DNA of 20,699 bases. Source: Candidatus Schekmanbacteria bacterium RIFCSPLOWO2_02_FULL_38_14 (lineage in GTDB: Bacteria; Schekmanbacteria; GWA2-38-11). The stretch covers positions 1 to 20,699 of the forward strand of contig MGDH01000032.1 in assembly GCA_001790855.1 (NCBI GenBank), read 5' to 3'. The notes beneath the pieces are model-generated. The model was not told the DNA's origin. It made no database searches and worked only from the letters and a program-made list of their open reading frames with translations. Shown here piece by piece: positions 8,266-15,317 of this stretch (its first letter is position 1; each line of letters begins with the position of its first letter). Both the position numbers and the translations under genes were made by a program.

Positions 8266-9662
8266 GCCTCAAGAATCTTAAACGCTACAGCTGAAAGGAA
8301 CCCAGCCAGCGTGCTCAGACCCACGAAGTTAGGACCACCTAAATGCACTGCCTCAGGAATCATTGTCTGTGCAATCATCGTGAGCATTGCCCCTGCGGCA
8401 ATGCCTTCAATAGCTACTTCAATTGTGTGACCCACTTCAGCACCAATTGAGTAACCCACCACTGCACCAACGGCTGTCATAACCATCAGCGATACCCACA
8501 GGACAAGAATTTTCGATGCTTTCCAGCCCTGCTCCTTCATACCTATGCTACTTGACATTGCTTCGGGGAAATTAGATAGAAACAGCCCAGCAATCAGCGT
8601 GTACGGAATGACTTCTGCAAAAGCAGGTATTCCATAAGCCATTTTTGAAGTCAATATAGCCAGAAAACCAGCACCAATGACAAAACTTTCAGGGATGCCG
8701 TCAAGAAAAATACCCAACCAGATTGCCAATGGTGCACCTGTGTGCTCCTTTGCTGCAAGCCTTATCTCAGTGGTGGTCGGCAGAGAAGTGCCTTGGCGCA
8801 AAGCATTGGCTGCCTGCGCTGCCCAATCAGCAGCTGCATGAGTAGCGACCTGTTGGTACTGGCGCAGTTCATCGAGCCGCTGGCTTGCCAGCTGTGTGGT
8901 TGTCGCCTCGAGTTCCGGCAATATCCTGCGAAGCCTATCAAAGTCTTCCTTTAGCAGCATAAAGGTAGTAGTATGGCTTCGGGCTATTGCATCCGCTGTT
9001 CGTGGCGCTCCTGTCAGCAAGGCAATCTCGCCCAACACATCACTATTAACTAAGGTTTTAAACTCTTTCCCATCCACCAATAGGGATATTTCGCCTTGTT
9101 CAATAAAATACATCCGATCACCTCTATTTCCCTGACTGAATAGTCTCTCGCCTACTTTAAAAACGACTGGTCGCAAATATTCTACAAGCATTTGTACATG
9201 CTCAGGAGGAATGCTACGAAAGAATTCAATCTGTCCCAGTCGGTGTAACATTTTCTCAGTCCTCCGCTTCCGGCGTTGACTGAGATAGGTAATAGTTGTT
9301 GCTGATTTGCGAAGATAACCGCCCTTGGCGTTTAGTAGTTGGTCAAGTACAACAAATAAAATACCGCCAAAAACACATCCAACCAGCAAAGCAACTAAAG
9401 CACTAAGTGGATTATTCCCATGAGTACCAGCATTATTATTACCCATCTCCTTTCCTATCACTGCCATTGCAGTTGGAGCTACCAGTTCTACACTCAGAGC
9501 AGCCAGAAGGGCTCCTGCGCCAAAGGCTGTAAAAGCTGCTGTAAGTCCCGGCTTAGGTTTCCAGACAATTCCAAGCATTGACCCCATTGGAAGGGATATT
9601 GCACTTAGTCCCCCTAACAGAAATGCCCAAAAGGCGTGTTCAAGAGTAAAACCCGATGTCAC
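8262..9662 (-). CDS. ZIP-like metal transporter with an inserted cyclic-nucleotide-binding domain
   Basis: A 466-residue inner-membrane protein. Three hydrophobic helices (about 9-30, 38-70, 86-108) are followed by a basic linker, a cNMP-binding domain (about 140-255) and five more helices (about 310-465). The domain carries the full phosphate-binding cassette, [13 protein letters not shown] (211-223, with the conserved Arg), and [20 protein letters not shown]. The later helices carry the ZIP-type signatures DGIPES (321-326) and SNFPEA (363-368) and a final MIPEA. The usual His residues of ZIP helices 4 and 5 are replaced by Asp321 and Asn364, so metal preference may differ or transport may be lost. 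The start is GTG with AAGGGG ahead. Base composition is GC-richer than its neighbours, suggesting transfer. Gating by cAMP or a related ligand is inference. Confidence 0.75.
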   Translation of the reverse strand: MTSGFTLEHAFWAFLLGGLSAISLPMGSMLGIVWKPKPGLTAAFTAFGAGALLAALSVELVAPTAMAVIGKEMGNNNAGTHGNNPLSALVALLVGCVFGGILFVVLDQLLNAKGGYLRKSATTITYLSQRRKRRTEKMLHRLGQIEFFRSIPPEHVQMLVEYLRPVVFKVGERLFSQGNRGDRMYFIEQGEISLLVDGKEFKTLVNSDVLGEIALLTGAPRTADAIARSHTTTFMLLKEDFDRLRRILPELEATTTQLASQRLDELRQYQQVATHAAADWAAQAANALRQGTSLPTTTEIRLAAKEHTGAPLAIWLGIFLDGIPESFVIGAGFLAILTSKMAYGIPAFAEVIPYTLIAGLFLSNFPEAMSSSIGMKEQGWKASKILVLWVSLMVMTAVGAVVGYSIGAEVGHTIEVAIEGIAAGAMLTMIAQTMIPEAVHLGGPNFVGLSTLAGFLSAVAFKILEA

Positions 9663-9716
9663 TAATTAACCCCTTTTGATAAGCTCCAAAAAGTTACCGA
9701 ATTATTGAGATAGTAC

Positions 9717-9732
9717 AACCGTTTGCTTTTCT
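9717..9732 (+). repeat. 16-bp box, copy 1 (AACCGTTTGCTTTTCT)
   Basis: Identical to 11537-11552, and related to the AACCGGTTCTCTTTTCT end of the three ~65 bp repeats described below. Here it lies in the short gap between the transporter start and DUF488. Confidence 0.6.
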
Positions 9733-9801
9733 TTAAGGCTTTTTTATTGGTGGATAGAAAACACCCAATACCATAAAATTTTTGCGAAATCTTTTCATAT
9801 C

Positions 9802-10245
9802 TCAAATATATTTTATTTTTAAACCATTGCCTTCATACTCTTTGACCTTTTTAGCAACGGCTGAGCGATGGCATTTCTCCGAGAAACGCTCAAAACACAT
9901 TACGCAATTTACGCCTTCGGTGACGTAACGATGCATCTCGACAATGGCATCCTGATTCTGCAACAAATATTCCGAATAAGCTTTGAAGAAATAATCATAA
10001 TCCCAATCTGCTTTTAATTTCCTGCGGATTTCATCAGGACTTCCAAGTGATTTCAAATGCACGTATTCAATATTCTCTGAGTTAAGAATTTCTTTTAATG
10101 GCGATTTAGAAAATCCTTTCTTGCGGGATAATGGAATTTTCCTCACATCAATTAAGCGGGTGATATTAAAATCTTTAAGGTGAGAAATAAATTCCCCTAT
10201 ATTTCTGCCTTCGTATCCAATTGTAAAAAGTTCGTTTGTTTTCAT
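9802..10245 (-). CDS. DUF488 family protein
   Basis: A 147-residue DUF488 protein. Family marks: LFTIGYEGRNIGEFI at the N-terminus, RLIDVRKIPLSRKKGFSK (about 30-47), the aromatic WDYDYFFKAYSEYL segment, and the Cys/His motif MCFERFSEKCHRS (about 116-128). The function is unestablished. Members often sit in defence or toxin-antitoxin neighbourhoods, as here. No Shine-Dalgarno is seen; a TTTACT-N18-TATAAT promoter inside repeat R1 lies just upstream and would leave a very short leader. A second, broken copy of the first ~44 codons lies at 11250-11381, so the gene has been duplicated locally. Confidence 0.85.
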   Translation of the reverse strand: MKTNELFTIGYEGRNIGEFISHLKDFNITRLIDVRKIPLSRKKGFSKSPLKEILNSENIEYVHLKSLGSPDEIRRKLKADWDYDYFFKAYSEYLLQNQDAIVEMHRYVTEGVNCVMCFERFSEKCHRSAVAKKVKEYEGNGLKIKYI

Positions 10246-10260
10246 TTTTTATTTTTATGT

Positions 10261-10325
10261 TATCATATTATATTGATTAAGTGAAATAAAAGTAAAATCT
10301 TATGCGGGACAAAAGAGAACCGGTT
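10261..10325 (-). repeat. Promoter-like repeat R1 (~65 bp)
   Basis: Reading on the minus strand: AACCGGTT box, CTCTTTT, a CCCGCATAA block, TTTACT (-35; 10291-10296), an 18-base spacer containing CACTTAATCAA, and TATAAT (-10; 10267-10272), then DUF488. R2 (10947-11012) and R3 (11388-11452) match it along the whole length with scattered changes. Confidence 0.8.
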
Positions 10326-10348
10326 CAATTAATTAAAAGGATTTTTGA

Positions 10349-10570
10349 TTATGTTGTGTGTAGTGCAAGGTCTTCAAGTGTTACTTTCTTAAACACATCC
10401 TTACTGCCAAAACGCTTTACCGCATCAAGAATTTCAATGCCTGCAATTTTTCCTTCTGCATCATAGTCAACTGCTATCCCTTCAGCAACATGGTGAGTTG
10501 TTACTGTGGTTTCTATAAACCGTATGTATAAAACATCCACTTCTGAATCATATGTTATTCTCATTTTCAA
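10349..10570 (-). CDS. DUF2283 protein, probable antitoxin
   Basis: 73 residues with the DUF2283 pattern: ITYDSEVDVLYIRF at the start, then a Gly/Asp-rich turn (VDYDAEGKIAGIEILDA). DUF2283 genes typically follow DUF4258 genes and the pair is regarded as a toxin-antitoxin-type module, DUF2283 being the antitoxin candidate. The same order is seen here, 6 bases apart, with AAGGAGG of this gene lying across the DUF4258 stop, so the two are translated together. Both appear complete. The antitoxin role rests on genomic association rather than on anything visible in the protein. Confidence 0.85.
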   Translation of the reverse strand: MKMRITYDSEVDVLYIRFIETTVTTHHVAEGIAVDYDAEGKIAGIEILDAVKRFGSKDVFKKVTLEDLALHTT

Positions 10571-10576
10571 TCCTCC

Positions 10577-10834
10577 TTATTTAAAGAAATATGTATACAC
10601 TGTTATTATTACTATCTCTTTCTCTTCTTCAATAAAAATAGGTCTTACCTGCTTAATTTTATAATACTTCTTATTCCATTCATTTTCAAAGGGAAAATTC
10701 TTTCTGCTTTCCAGCCTGCCTAATTCCGCTGGTTGCCACTCTGATGTCTGAATCGTCTCAATAACCTCTTCTTCTGTAGTGCCTCTGAAAAAGAGCTGCT
10801 CTTTTGCATGTTCTGAAAGTTTAATCGGCTTCAT
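10577..10834 (-). CDS. DUF4258 protein, probable toxin
   Basis: 85 residues of the DUF4258 family: LSEHAKEQLFFRGTTEEEV (the H..R..R/G-type N-terminal helix), a middle with ESRKNFPFENEW, and a C-terminal strand pair ending VIITVYTYF. The compact fold is related to small RelE/BrnT-like proteins, hence the toxin proposal. Its ATG overlaps the TGA of a methylase-gene remnant (ATGA), showing that this pair was once the tail of an operon behind a restriction/methylase gene. DUF2283 follows after 6 bases. It has no obvious Shine-Dalgarno of its own beyond GGAAGGGAA in the remnant. Confidence 0.8.
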   Translation of the reverse strand: MKPIKLSEHAKEQLFFRGTTEEEVIETIQTSEWQPAELGRLESRKNFPFENEWNKKYYKIKQVRPIFIEEEKEIVIITVYTYFFK

Positions 10835-10941
10835 CCATTCCCTTCCACAATCCCAATCTATTCCGGCGTGAGGTTATAGAGTTTATAAACAAGCTGGTCA
10901 ATTTGTTTTTCGTATTCATGGACCTTGGTTTGTTTAGCTGA
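10831..10941 (-). pseudogene. C-terminal remnant of a type IIG-like restriction/methylase gene
   Basis: A frame ending at the DUF4258 start reads YEKQIDQLVYKLYNLTPE, then an in-frame TAG, then IGIVEGNG and TGA. This tail (…IDxLVYxLYxLTxEEIxIVEG) is the common C-terminus of large Eco57I/type IIG restriction-methylase proteins. The rest of the gene is absent: repeat R2 lies immediately upstream. A second, differently diverged copy of the same tail is at 11153-11248. Confidence 0.7.
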
Positions 10942-10946
10942 GTTAG

Positions 10947-11012
10947 TAATATACTATATTGATCAAGTGAAATAAAAGAAAAATCTTTATGTGGGAGAAA
11001 AGAGAACCGGTT
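10947..11012 (-). repeat. Promoter-like repeat R2 (~65 bp)
   Basis: Second copy of the R element; the AACCGGTT box is at 11005-11012. The minus-strand -35 is TTTTCT and the -10 TATAGT, also 18 bases apart. The DUF1016 fragment breaks off exactly where the AACCGGTT box begins, and the methylase tail follows on the other side, so R2 sits at a recombination junction. Confidence 0.8.
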
Positions 11013-11151
11013 GCTTTAATTTACCAATGTCCCAATATAATTTTATCAGCTCTTTGTTTACAGACTTGAGGGCGTCATACTGGGCTTTATATATGCGCTC
11101 TTTAATCTCTTTTAAAAATGTCTTATATTCAGTAGTTGTTATAACTGGCAT
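10987..11151 (-). pseudogene. DUF1016 (YhcG N-terminal domain) fragment
   Basis: From ATG at 11151 the frame reads ITTTEYKTFLKEIKERIYKA and SVNKELIKLYWDIGKL, the N-terminus of DUF1016/YhcG-type PD-(D/E)XK nucleases (family usual length about 350). Family similarity ends at IGKL; the last residues (KQPVLFSPT) are simply translation of repeat R2. The nuclease domain is gone. The ATG overlaps the TGA of the upstream methylase tail, so this gene was coupled to a restriction/methylase gene before it was cut. Confidence 0.75.
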
Positions 11152-11152
11152 T

Positions 11153-11248
11153 TCAATTCTTCCCTTCAACTATGGAAATTTCTTCTTGAGTGAGGCCGTA
11201 GAGTTTATAAACCATTTGGCCAATTTGCTTTTCGTATTCTTTGACTCC
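11153..11248 (-). pseudogene. Second type IIG-like methylase C-terminal remnant
   Basis: The frame reads EYEKQIGQMVYKLYGLTQEE and then ISIVEGKN before TGA. It is homologous to the remnant at 10831-10941 but without its internal stop, and with several substitutions. At its upstream end it is joined, out of frame, to the broken DUF488 copy. Confidence 0.7.
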
Positions 11249-11381
11249 TTCCTTTCTTGCGGGATAATGGAATTTTCCTCACATCAATTAAGCGGGTGAT
11301 ATTAAAATCTTTAAGGTGAGAAATAAATCCCTCTATATTTCTGCCTTTGTATCCAATTGTAAAAAGTTCGTAGGGTTTCAT
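11205..11381 (-). pseudogene. Broken DUF488 duplicate
   Basis: From ATG at 11381, about 44 codons are nearly identical to the intact DUF488 gene at 9802-10245 (IGYKGRNIEGFISHLKDFN; RLIDVRKIPLSRKKG). The DNA match runs to about 11250. After that the frame runs into the methylase tail in the wrong phase and stops at 11205. Repeat R3 stands in front of it just as R1 stands in front of the intact gene, so gene and promoter were duplicated together. Confidence 0.8.
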
Positions 11382-11387
11382 TTTTTT

Positions 11388-11452
11388 TATTATACTATAA
11401 TGATCACGTGGAATAAAAGTAAAAATTTATGCGGGAGAAAAGATAACAGGTT
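11388..11452 (-). repeat. Promoter-like repeat R3 (~65 bp)
   Basis: Third copy of the R element, with the box changed to AACAGGTT (11445-11452, + strand reading). The minus-strand TTTACT and TATAGT are again 18 bases apart, and TATAGTATAAT lies close to the ATG of the broken DUF488. Confidence 0.75.
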
Positions 11453-11536
11453 CCTTCTTAATTCTGTGATTTTGACTACTACCAGAAAAGGGCTGGAGAA
11501 TCTTAAAAAGGTGTGGTGAAAAACTCTAAAAAGAAA

Positions 11537-11552
11537 ACCGTTTGCTTTTCTC
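11537..11552 (+). repeat. 16-bp box, copy 2 (AACCGTTTGCTTTTCT)
   Basis: Identical to 9717-9732 and related to the boxed end of R1-R3, but facing the other way, toward higA. It could be an upstream promoter element of higA. Confidence 0.55.
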
Positions 11553-11577
11553 AATGTTAATTATATAGATTATCATT
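11553..11577 (+). promoter_or_regulatory. Candidate HigA operator
   Basis: Imperfect palindrome AATGTTAAT-tatatag-ATTATCATT (8 of 9 arm positions pair) ending just before the AGGAGGAG ribosome-binding site of higA. HigA-type antitoxins usually repress their own promoter by binding such a site. Confidence 0.45.
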
Positions 11578-11592
11578 AGGAGGAGAAAGAAT

Positions 11593-11886
11593 ATGAAGAT
11601 AAGAAAAAGACCTCCGGTACATCCGGGAGGAATTTTAAAGAGACACTATTTAGAACCTCTGTCTTTGACAATTTCGGACCTTTCGAAGACACTCGGTGTC
11701 TCCAGAAAAACACTTTCTAAAATTATAAATGAGCATGGTTCCATTACTCCGGACATGGCGCTTCGCTTATCAAAGGCGTTCAACACAACGCCTGAGCTAT
11801 GGCTTAACTTACAGCAGAATTATGATTTATGGTATGCTTCGCAAAAATCTAATAGCTGGAAGATGATTGAGGCAATAGCTGTATAA
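11593..11886 (+). CDS. higA: HigA/VapI-family antitoxin (XRE-type)
   Basis: A 97-residue helix-turn-helix protein of the HigA/VapI group: the N-terminal PPVHPGGILKRHYLEPLSLT is the family signature, followed by the HTH with LSKTLGVSRKTLSKIINE (about 30-47) and TPELWLNLQQNYDLW near the C-terminus. A strong AGGAGGAG lies 7 bases ahead. It normally neutralises a HigB (RelE-fold) mRNA endonuclease encoded just upstream. Here the ~140 bases upstream hold only repeat R3 and unassigned sequence, and the downstream side has no toxin either, so this is a solitary antitoxin or a remnant of a pair. Autoregulation is likely from the palindrome ahead of it. Confidence 0.9.
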   Translation: MKIRKRPPVHPGGILKRHYLEPLSLTISDLSKTLGVSRKTLSKIINEHGSITPDMALRLSKAFNTTPELWLNLQQNYDLWYASQKSNSWKMIEAIAV

Positions 11887-11962
11887 AATATCAAAATGGA
11901 TTTTTCCTCACATCAAGAATTAAAGGGAACAACCGTCCCCTTAAATCCCTAAATTAAAAATC

Positions 11963-12019
11963 TTGACTACACTATGCTAACAATATATTTTAAACTTATT
12001 ATATAGAATAAGTTTAAAA
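11963..12019 (+). promoter_or_regulatory. Candidate promoter and perfect inverted repeat ahead of the R-M genes
   Basis: TTGACT at 11963-11968, an AT-rich -10 region around 11984-11991, and a perfect inverted repeat with 13-base arms (TTTTAAACTTATT at 11988-12000, AATAAGTTTAAAA at 12007-12019; 6-base centre ATATAG). It lies about 50 bases ahead of the endonuclease gene, where it could bind a regulator at the transcription start. No T-run follows, so a terminator for higA is less likely. Confidence 0.55.
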
Positions 12020-12072
12020 GTAAACGTTCGCCAGATACACATGAAATATTTGCATTTCAGAAGGTAAGTCTA

Positions 12073-13266
12073 ATGATTACGACCACGCTTTCTCAGCCTG
12101 AATCCCAACTAGGAACTGAATTCACAACATTGCTTGCCTCAGATCGCCCATATACGCGAATTATTTTCGTTTCGGCATTCACTGCGTTGAGAACCATATT
12201 GCGATTGCGCGAAGGTATGATAGCTGCGGCAGACGCGGGAGCTTCCGTTAGTTTAACCGTGGGAATCGATCTTCGCGGAACAAGTCGAGAGGTATTAGAG
12301 GAACTATATCGATGGGGTTGTGATGTGTTCGTATATCACAATCCAATACAACGTGCTACTTTTCACCCCAAAATCTACCTATTTGAGCGTGAATTGGATT
12401 CCACACTGTTCGTGGGGTCGAACAATCTCACAGACGGCGGACTTTATACAAACTACGAGGCGGCCACCCGCTATGTTTTCAATTTTCCCGCTGATACCAA
12501 TGAATATGAACGTTTGTTGCGACCAATAAGGTCATTTCTCTATCCATCGGGGCCGACTGTGTGCCGTCTTGATGCCCCGCTGATCGAAACCTTGTCAGCT
12601 CGCGGGATCCTCCCAACTGAGATTGATGCGCGTCGAAGCCGTCGCGATAGATGGGGACAGCCTTCAGCAGACGGCCAAGTTATGCCTCCAAACCCTTTTT
12701 TACCAATAGCAGTTCCACTTCCCCCCTTATTACAGAGAGATATCCGAGATGCTTTTTCACCGAAACCTCATATCGAAACACCACAAGGCGAGGCGGTAGC
12801 ACCAATCGGGTTACCACGACCAGAGGGCGTCTTGGTGTGGAGAAAGGTGTTACCACAAACCGATGCTCTTCGGGTTCGCCCAGGAAGTCACCACGTTGGT
12901 GGCGTTCGCCTTACTCAGGCAAGATTCGAAAATCCTCCAGGCCATAGAATTGACCAAACGACTTATTTTCGTGGTCTTTTCGACGACTACGATTGGGAGC
13001 CAGAGGCCAGCGGACATACCGATCAAGAGCACACATTTGTGCCAATGAGAATTATTATCCGCGGACATGACCACGGTATTCGGAATTTTGAGATCAGCCA
13101 CAAGCCCTCAGGAGAAGCTGGCCAAGACAACTACACCACAATCCTTCGATGGGGACGCAATTTTAACAACGTAATCGAGAAAGCTAATTTAACAAACACC
13201 GTCTTTTCTTTGTACGAAACCCCAAATCCCGACGCTCCTTTTTTCATCGAGATCACAAACGAATGA
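12073..13266 (+). CDS. PLD-family restriction endonuclease
   Basis: Probable restriction enzyme of the phospholipase D superfamily (BfiI/NgoFVII-like), which cuts DNA through a covalent phosphohistidine step without metal. The 397-residue protein has one HKD motif, FHPKIYLF with His98 and Lys100, then VGSNNLTDGGL (115-123), so the active site would form between two subunits, as in BfiI. An N-terminal segment, RIIFVSAFTALRTIL, matches the first strand of the PLD fold. Residues ~240-397 form a separate C-terminal region that probably recognises DNA; I cannot name its fold. AGAAGG lies 7 bases ahead of the ATG. The DNA methyltransferase follows after 61 bases. Both genes are GC-richer than their surroundings, a sign of recent transfer. 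Cleavage specificity cannot be read from the sequence. Confidence 0.82.
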   Translation: MITTTLSQPESQLGTEFTTLLASDRPYTRIIFVSAFTALRTILRLREGMIAAADAGASVSLTVGIDLRGTSREVLEELYRWGCDVFVYHNPIQRATFHPKIYLFERELDSTLFVGSNNLTDGGLYTNYEAATRYVFNFPADTNEYERLLRPIRSFLYPSGPTVCRLDAPLIETLSARGILPTEIDARRSRRDRWGQPSADGQVMPPNPFLPIAVPLPPLLQRDIRDAFSPKPHIETPQGEAVAPIGLPRPEGVLVWRKVLPQTDALRVRPGSHHVGGVRLTQARFENPPGHRIDQTTYFRGLFDDYDWEPEASGHTDQEHTFVPMRIIIRGHDHGIRNFEISHKPSGEAGQDNYTTILRWGRNFNNVIEKANLTNTVFSLYETPNPDAPFFIEITNE

Positions 13267-13327
13267 GAAAGCACTACACACTCCAGAGAGCCAATGGAAT
13301 CATGCTGTTCTTCCAGAGGGCAAGCAA

Positions 13328-14974
13328 ATGAATTTTATAGGATTAGAGTCGAGCCAAAAGCTTCGCGGGGGGTTTTATACCGATCCTGTCATTGCTTCGT
13401 TCTTGACAAGGTGGATCAAGATAGGCAATCCAACATCTATCTTGGAGCCAAGTTGTGGAGACGGGATTTTCTTGCAGATGATTGAGCAACAGGGAATTCC
13501 CGGTTTGAAGCAAGTGACTGCGTTTGAAATCGAACACGATGAAGCCGAAAAGGCGCGAAAGCGCACGCACTTACCTGTTCGCGTACTTGATCGCGATTTC
13601 CTGCGATGGTTTCTTTTTAAGGCACAAGATGAAGATAGGTTTGACGCTGTCATTGGCAATCCCCCTTTTATTCGATATCAATATCTTCCTGAAGAGCAAC
13701 AACTTCTCTCGGAGAAAATATTCGCACAATTAGGACTCCCTTTCACTAAGCACACAAATGCATGGGTACCTTTCGTGCTAGCCTCGATCAGACTTCTCAA
13801 TCCTGGCGGTAGGATCGCAATGGTCATTCCTTCAGAAATATTCCACATACCGCATGCAGCTTCTCTAAGGCGGTACCTTGCGACGCAATGTTCACGAATT
13901 CTCTTGTTCGACCCACAGGAAATATGGTTTAACGATACCCTTCAAGGAACCGTGCTCCTTCTTGCCGAAAAAAAGCGGGAGGTTTCAGGCAAGAGCAAAG
14001 GAGTTGCAGTAATTCCCATTTCTGATCGACAGGCCCTTTCTGAAAACCCTGAGCGGCAGTTTCAGCGTGCGGTATACGCCAATGGTGTAATCATAGAAGG
14101 CAAATGGATGCCAATCTTCTTGACCTCACACGAGCGTGAATTACTCGCGCAGCTACGCATTTCACCCAATGTCAAGTGTTTCTCGGAGGTTGCATCGGTT
14201 GATGTCGGGATTGTAACCGGTGCCAATAAATTCTTTTTAGTGCCCGATAAAACGGTAGAAGAGTTCGCCTTGCAACAATGGGTACACCCAATGTTTGGTC
14301 GGAGCAATCATGTGGAAGGCTTGGTATTCACAACTGATGATCATCAAGCTAACAAATCAGTTGGACTGCCATCAAATTTTCTCTGGTTTCAGGAAGAAAA
14401 TATTGAAAACCTGCCTTCAAATGTAAGACGCTATCTTGAAGTGGGGCTTAATCAACAACTGCAGAAGCGCTTTAAGTGTCGGACAAGGAGATGCTGGTAC
14501 AAGGTCCCGTCGGTCTACTCAGCACCGATTGCAATGTTGAAACGAGCACACAACTATCCACGCCTCGTTCTAAATAGGGCAGACGCCTATACGACTGACA
14601 CAGCTTATCGAATTAAGCCAATTAACATTAGATCATCTGCTTTGGTGGTTGGATTTGTAAATAGCTTAACATGTCTTACGGCTGAATTGGAAGGCCGCCA
14701 TTATGGGGGCGGTGTTCTCGAACTCGTGCCTTCAGAAATCGAGCGACTTCTTGTGCCAAAGATAGATGATTCCACAGCTGATCTAAATTCAGCAGACCAC
14801 CGATTCAGAAAGATGAAAGATGATTTAGCTTTCCTGCGCGAGCAGGACTCTCATGTTCTAGGGAAAATTGGTTTGACAAAAAAAGAGCAGATCATATTGC
14901 ATGATGCTTGTGTAAGATTGCGGAATCGACGACATCGAACTCCTTCTTCTGAAAAAGTATTGAATGAAGAGTAA
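13328..14974 (+). CDS. N6-adenine DNA methyltransferase (gamma-type, Eco57I/PaeR7I-like)
   Basis: Methylates adenine in the recognition site, protecting host DNA from the neighbouring endonuclease. Motif X-like GGFYTDP (14-20) and SAM-binding motif I ILEPSCGDG (38-46) precede catalytic motif IV NPPF (111-114), the order of gamma-type N6-adenine enzymes. GGRIAMVIPSEIF is the usual later core strand. The C-terminal half, ending in RHYGGGVLELVPSEIERLLVP, is the target-recognition region of Eco57I-like proteins. At 548 residues it is a complete enzyme with no nuclease domain of its own. AGAGGG lies shortly before the ATG. With the PLD endonuclease it makes a two-gene type II system. Its C-terminus differs from the methylase tails left at 10831 and 11153, so those came from other systems. 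Confidence 0.9.
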   Translation: MNFIGLESSQKLRGGFYTDPVIASFLTRWIKIGNPTSILEPSCGDGIFLQMIEQQGIPGLKQVTAFEIEHDEAEKARKRTHLPVRVLDRDFLRWFLFKAQDEDRFDAVIGNPPFIRYQYLPEEQQLLSEKIFAQLGLPFTKHTNAWVPFVLASIRLLNPGGRIAMVIPSEIFHIPHAASLRRYLATQCSRILLFDPQEIWFNDTLQGTVLLLAEKKREVSGKSKGVAVIPISDRQALSENPERQFQRAVYANGVIIEGKWMPIFLTSHERELLAQLRISPNVKCFSEVASVDVGIVTGANKFFLVPDKTVEEFALQQWVHPMFGRSNHVEGLVFTTDDHQANKSVGLPSNFLWFQEENIENLPSNVRRYLEVGLNQQLQKRFKCRTRRCWYKVPSVYSAPIAMLKRAHNYPRLVLNRADAYTTDTAYRIKPINIRSSALVVGFVNSLTCLTAELEGRHYGGGVLELVPSEIERLLVPKIDDSTADLNSADHRFRKMKDDLAFLREQDSHVLGKIGLTKKEQIILHDACVRLRNRRHRTPSSEKVLNEE

Positions 14975-15004
14975 GGCAATAGAAATTCACAAGAGTGGGG
15001 ATTA

Positions 15005-15018
15005 AACCGGTTCTCTTT
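15005..15018 (+). repeat. AACCGGTTCTCTTT box (partial R element)
   Basis: The 14 bases match the boxed end of repeats R1/R2 exactly and are followed by AT-rich sequence (ATTATATTACTATGG). It lies about 30 bases after the methyltransferase gene and may be an end of the accessory block. Confidence 0.55.
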
Positions 15019-15098
15019 AATCCTAAAATTATATTACTATGGAACAGGGAAAAATTGAGAAAAAACAAGATACACTGTGGGTATTAGTAGAAAAAAAA

Positions 15099-15173
<75 letters not shown>

Positions 15174-15185
15174 GTAAATATAGTG

Positions 15186-15245
15186 AATAGGCAAAAGGCA
15201 TTAGGCAAAAGATAAGAACTATCTAACTTCCAGTTTTTTCATTAA
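15186..15245. repeat. Direct repeat flanking tRNA-Asp copy 1
   Basis: AATAGGCAAAAGGCATTAGG and the following 6 bases (15186-15211) recur exactly at 16488-16513. The ~35 bases after that (CTAACTTCCAGTTTTTTCAT) recur with a few changes near 16531-16550. Together with the tRNA this makes a ~150-base imperfect direct duplication around the MNT-HEPN genes. Confidence 0.75.
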
Positions 15246-15267
15246 ACTTTAAAAGAGGATATCTCTA

Positions 15268-15306
15268 TTGACATTGTATGCTGATTTGAGTACAGTTGTA
15301 CTCAAA
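15268..15306 (+). promoter_or_regulatory. Promoter with palindromic operator for MNT-HEPN operon
   Basis: TTGACA (15268-15273), a 17-base spacer and TACAGT (15291-15296). A perfect palindrome with 10-base arms, TTTGAGTACA (15285-15294), GT, TGTACTCAAA (15297-15306), lies over the -10 box. A protein bound there would block transcription; the winged-helix domain of the first gene product is the obvious candidate. Confidence 0.7.
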
Positions 15307-15317
15307 ATGGAGTTCAT

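Noticed and set aside
11316-11519. A 67-residue + strand frame ahead of higA, as a possible HigB toxin
   Set aside because: It lies on the complement of the broken DUF488 copy and of repeat R3, and its translation shows no RelE/HigB features.
11902-11942. TTTTCCTCACATCAA (also in both DUF488 copies) and a nearby GGGAAC...GTCCCC hairpin, as a third DUF488 fragment or a REP element
   Set aside because: The match is only about 15-24 bases and the hairpin has a mismatch and no repeats elsewhere in the window; too little to call.
13294-13485. A 63-residue frame between and inside the restriction-modification genes, as a possible controller protein
   Set aside because: It overlaps the methyltransferase start in another frame, lacks a helix-turn-helix pattern and has no ribosome-binding site.
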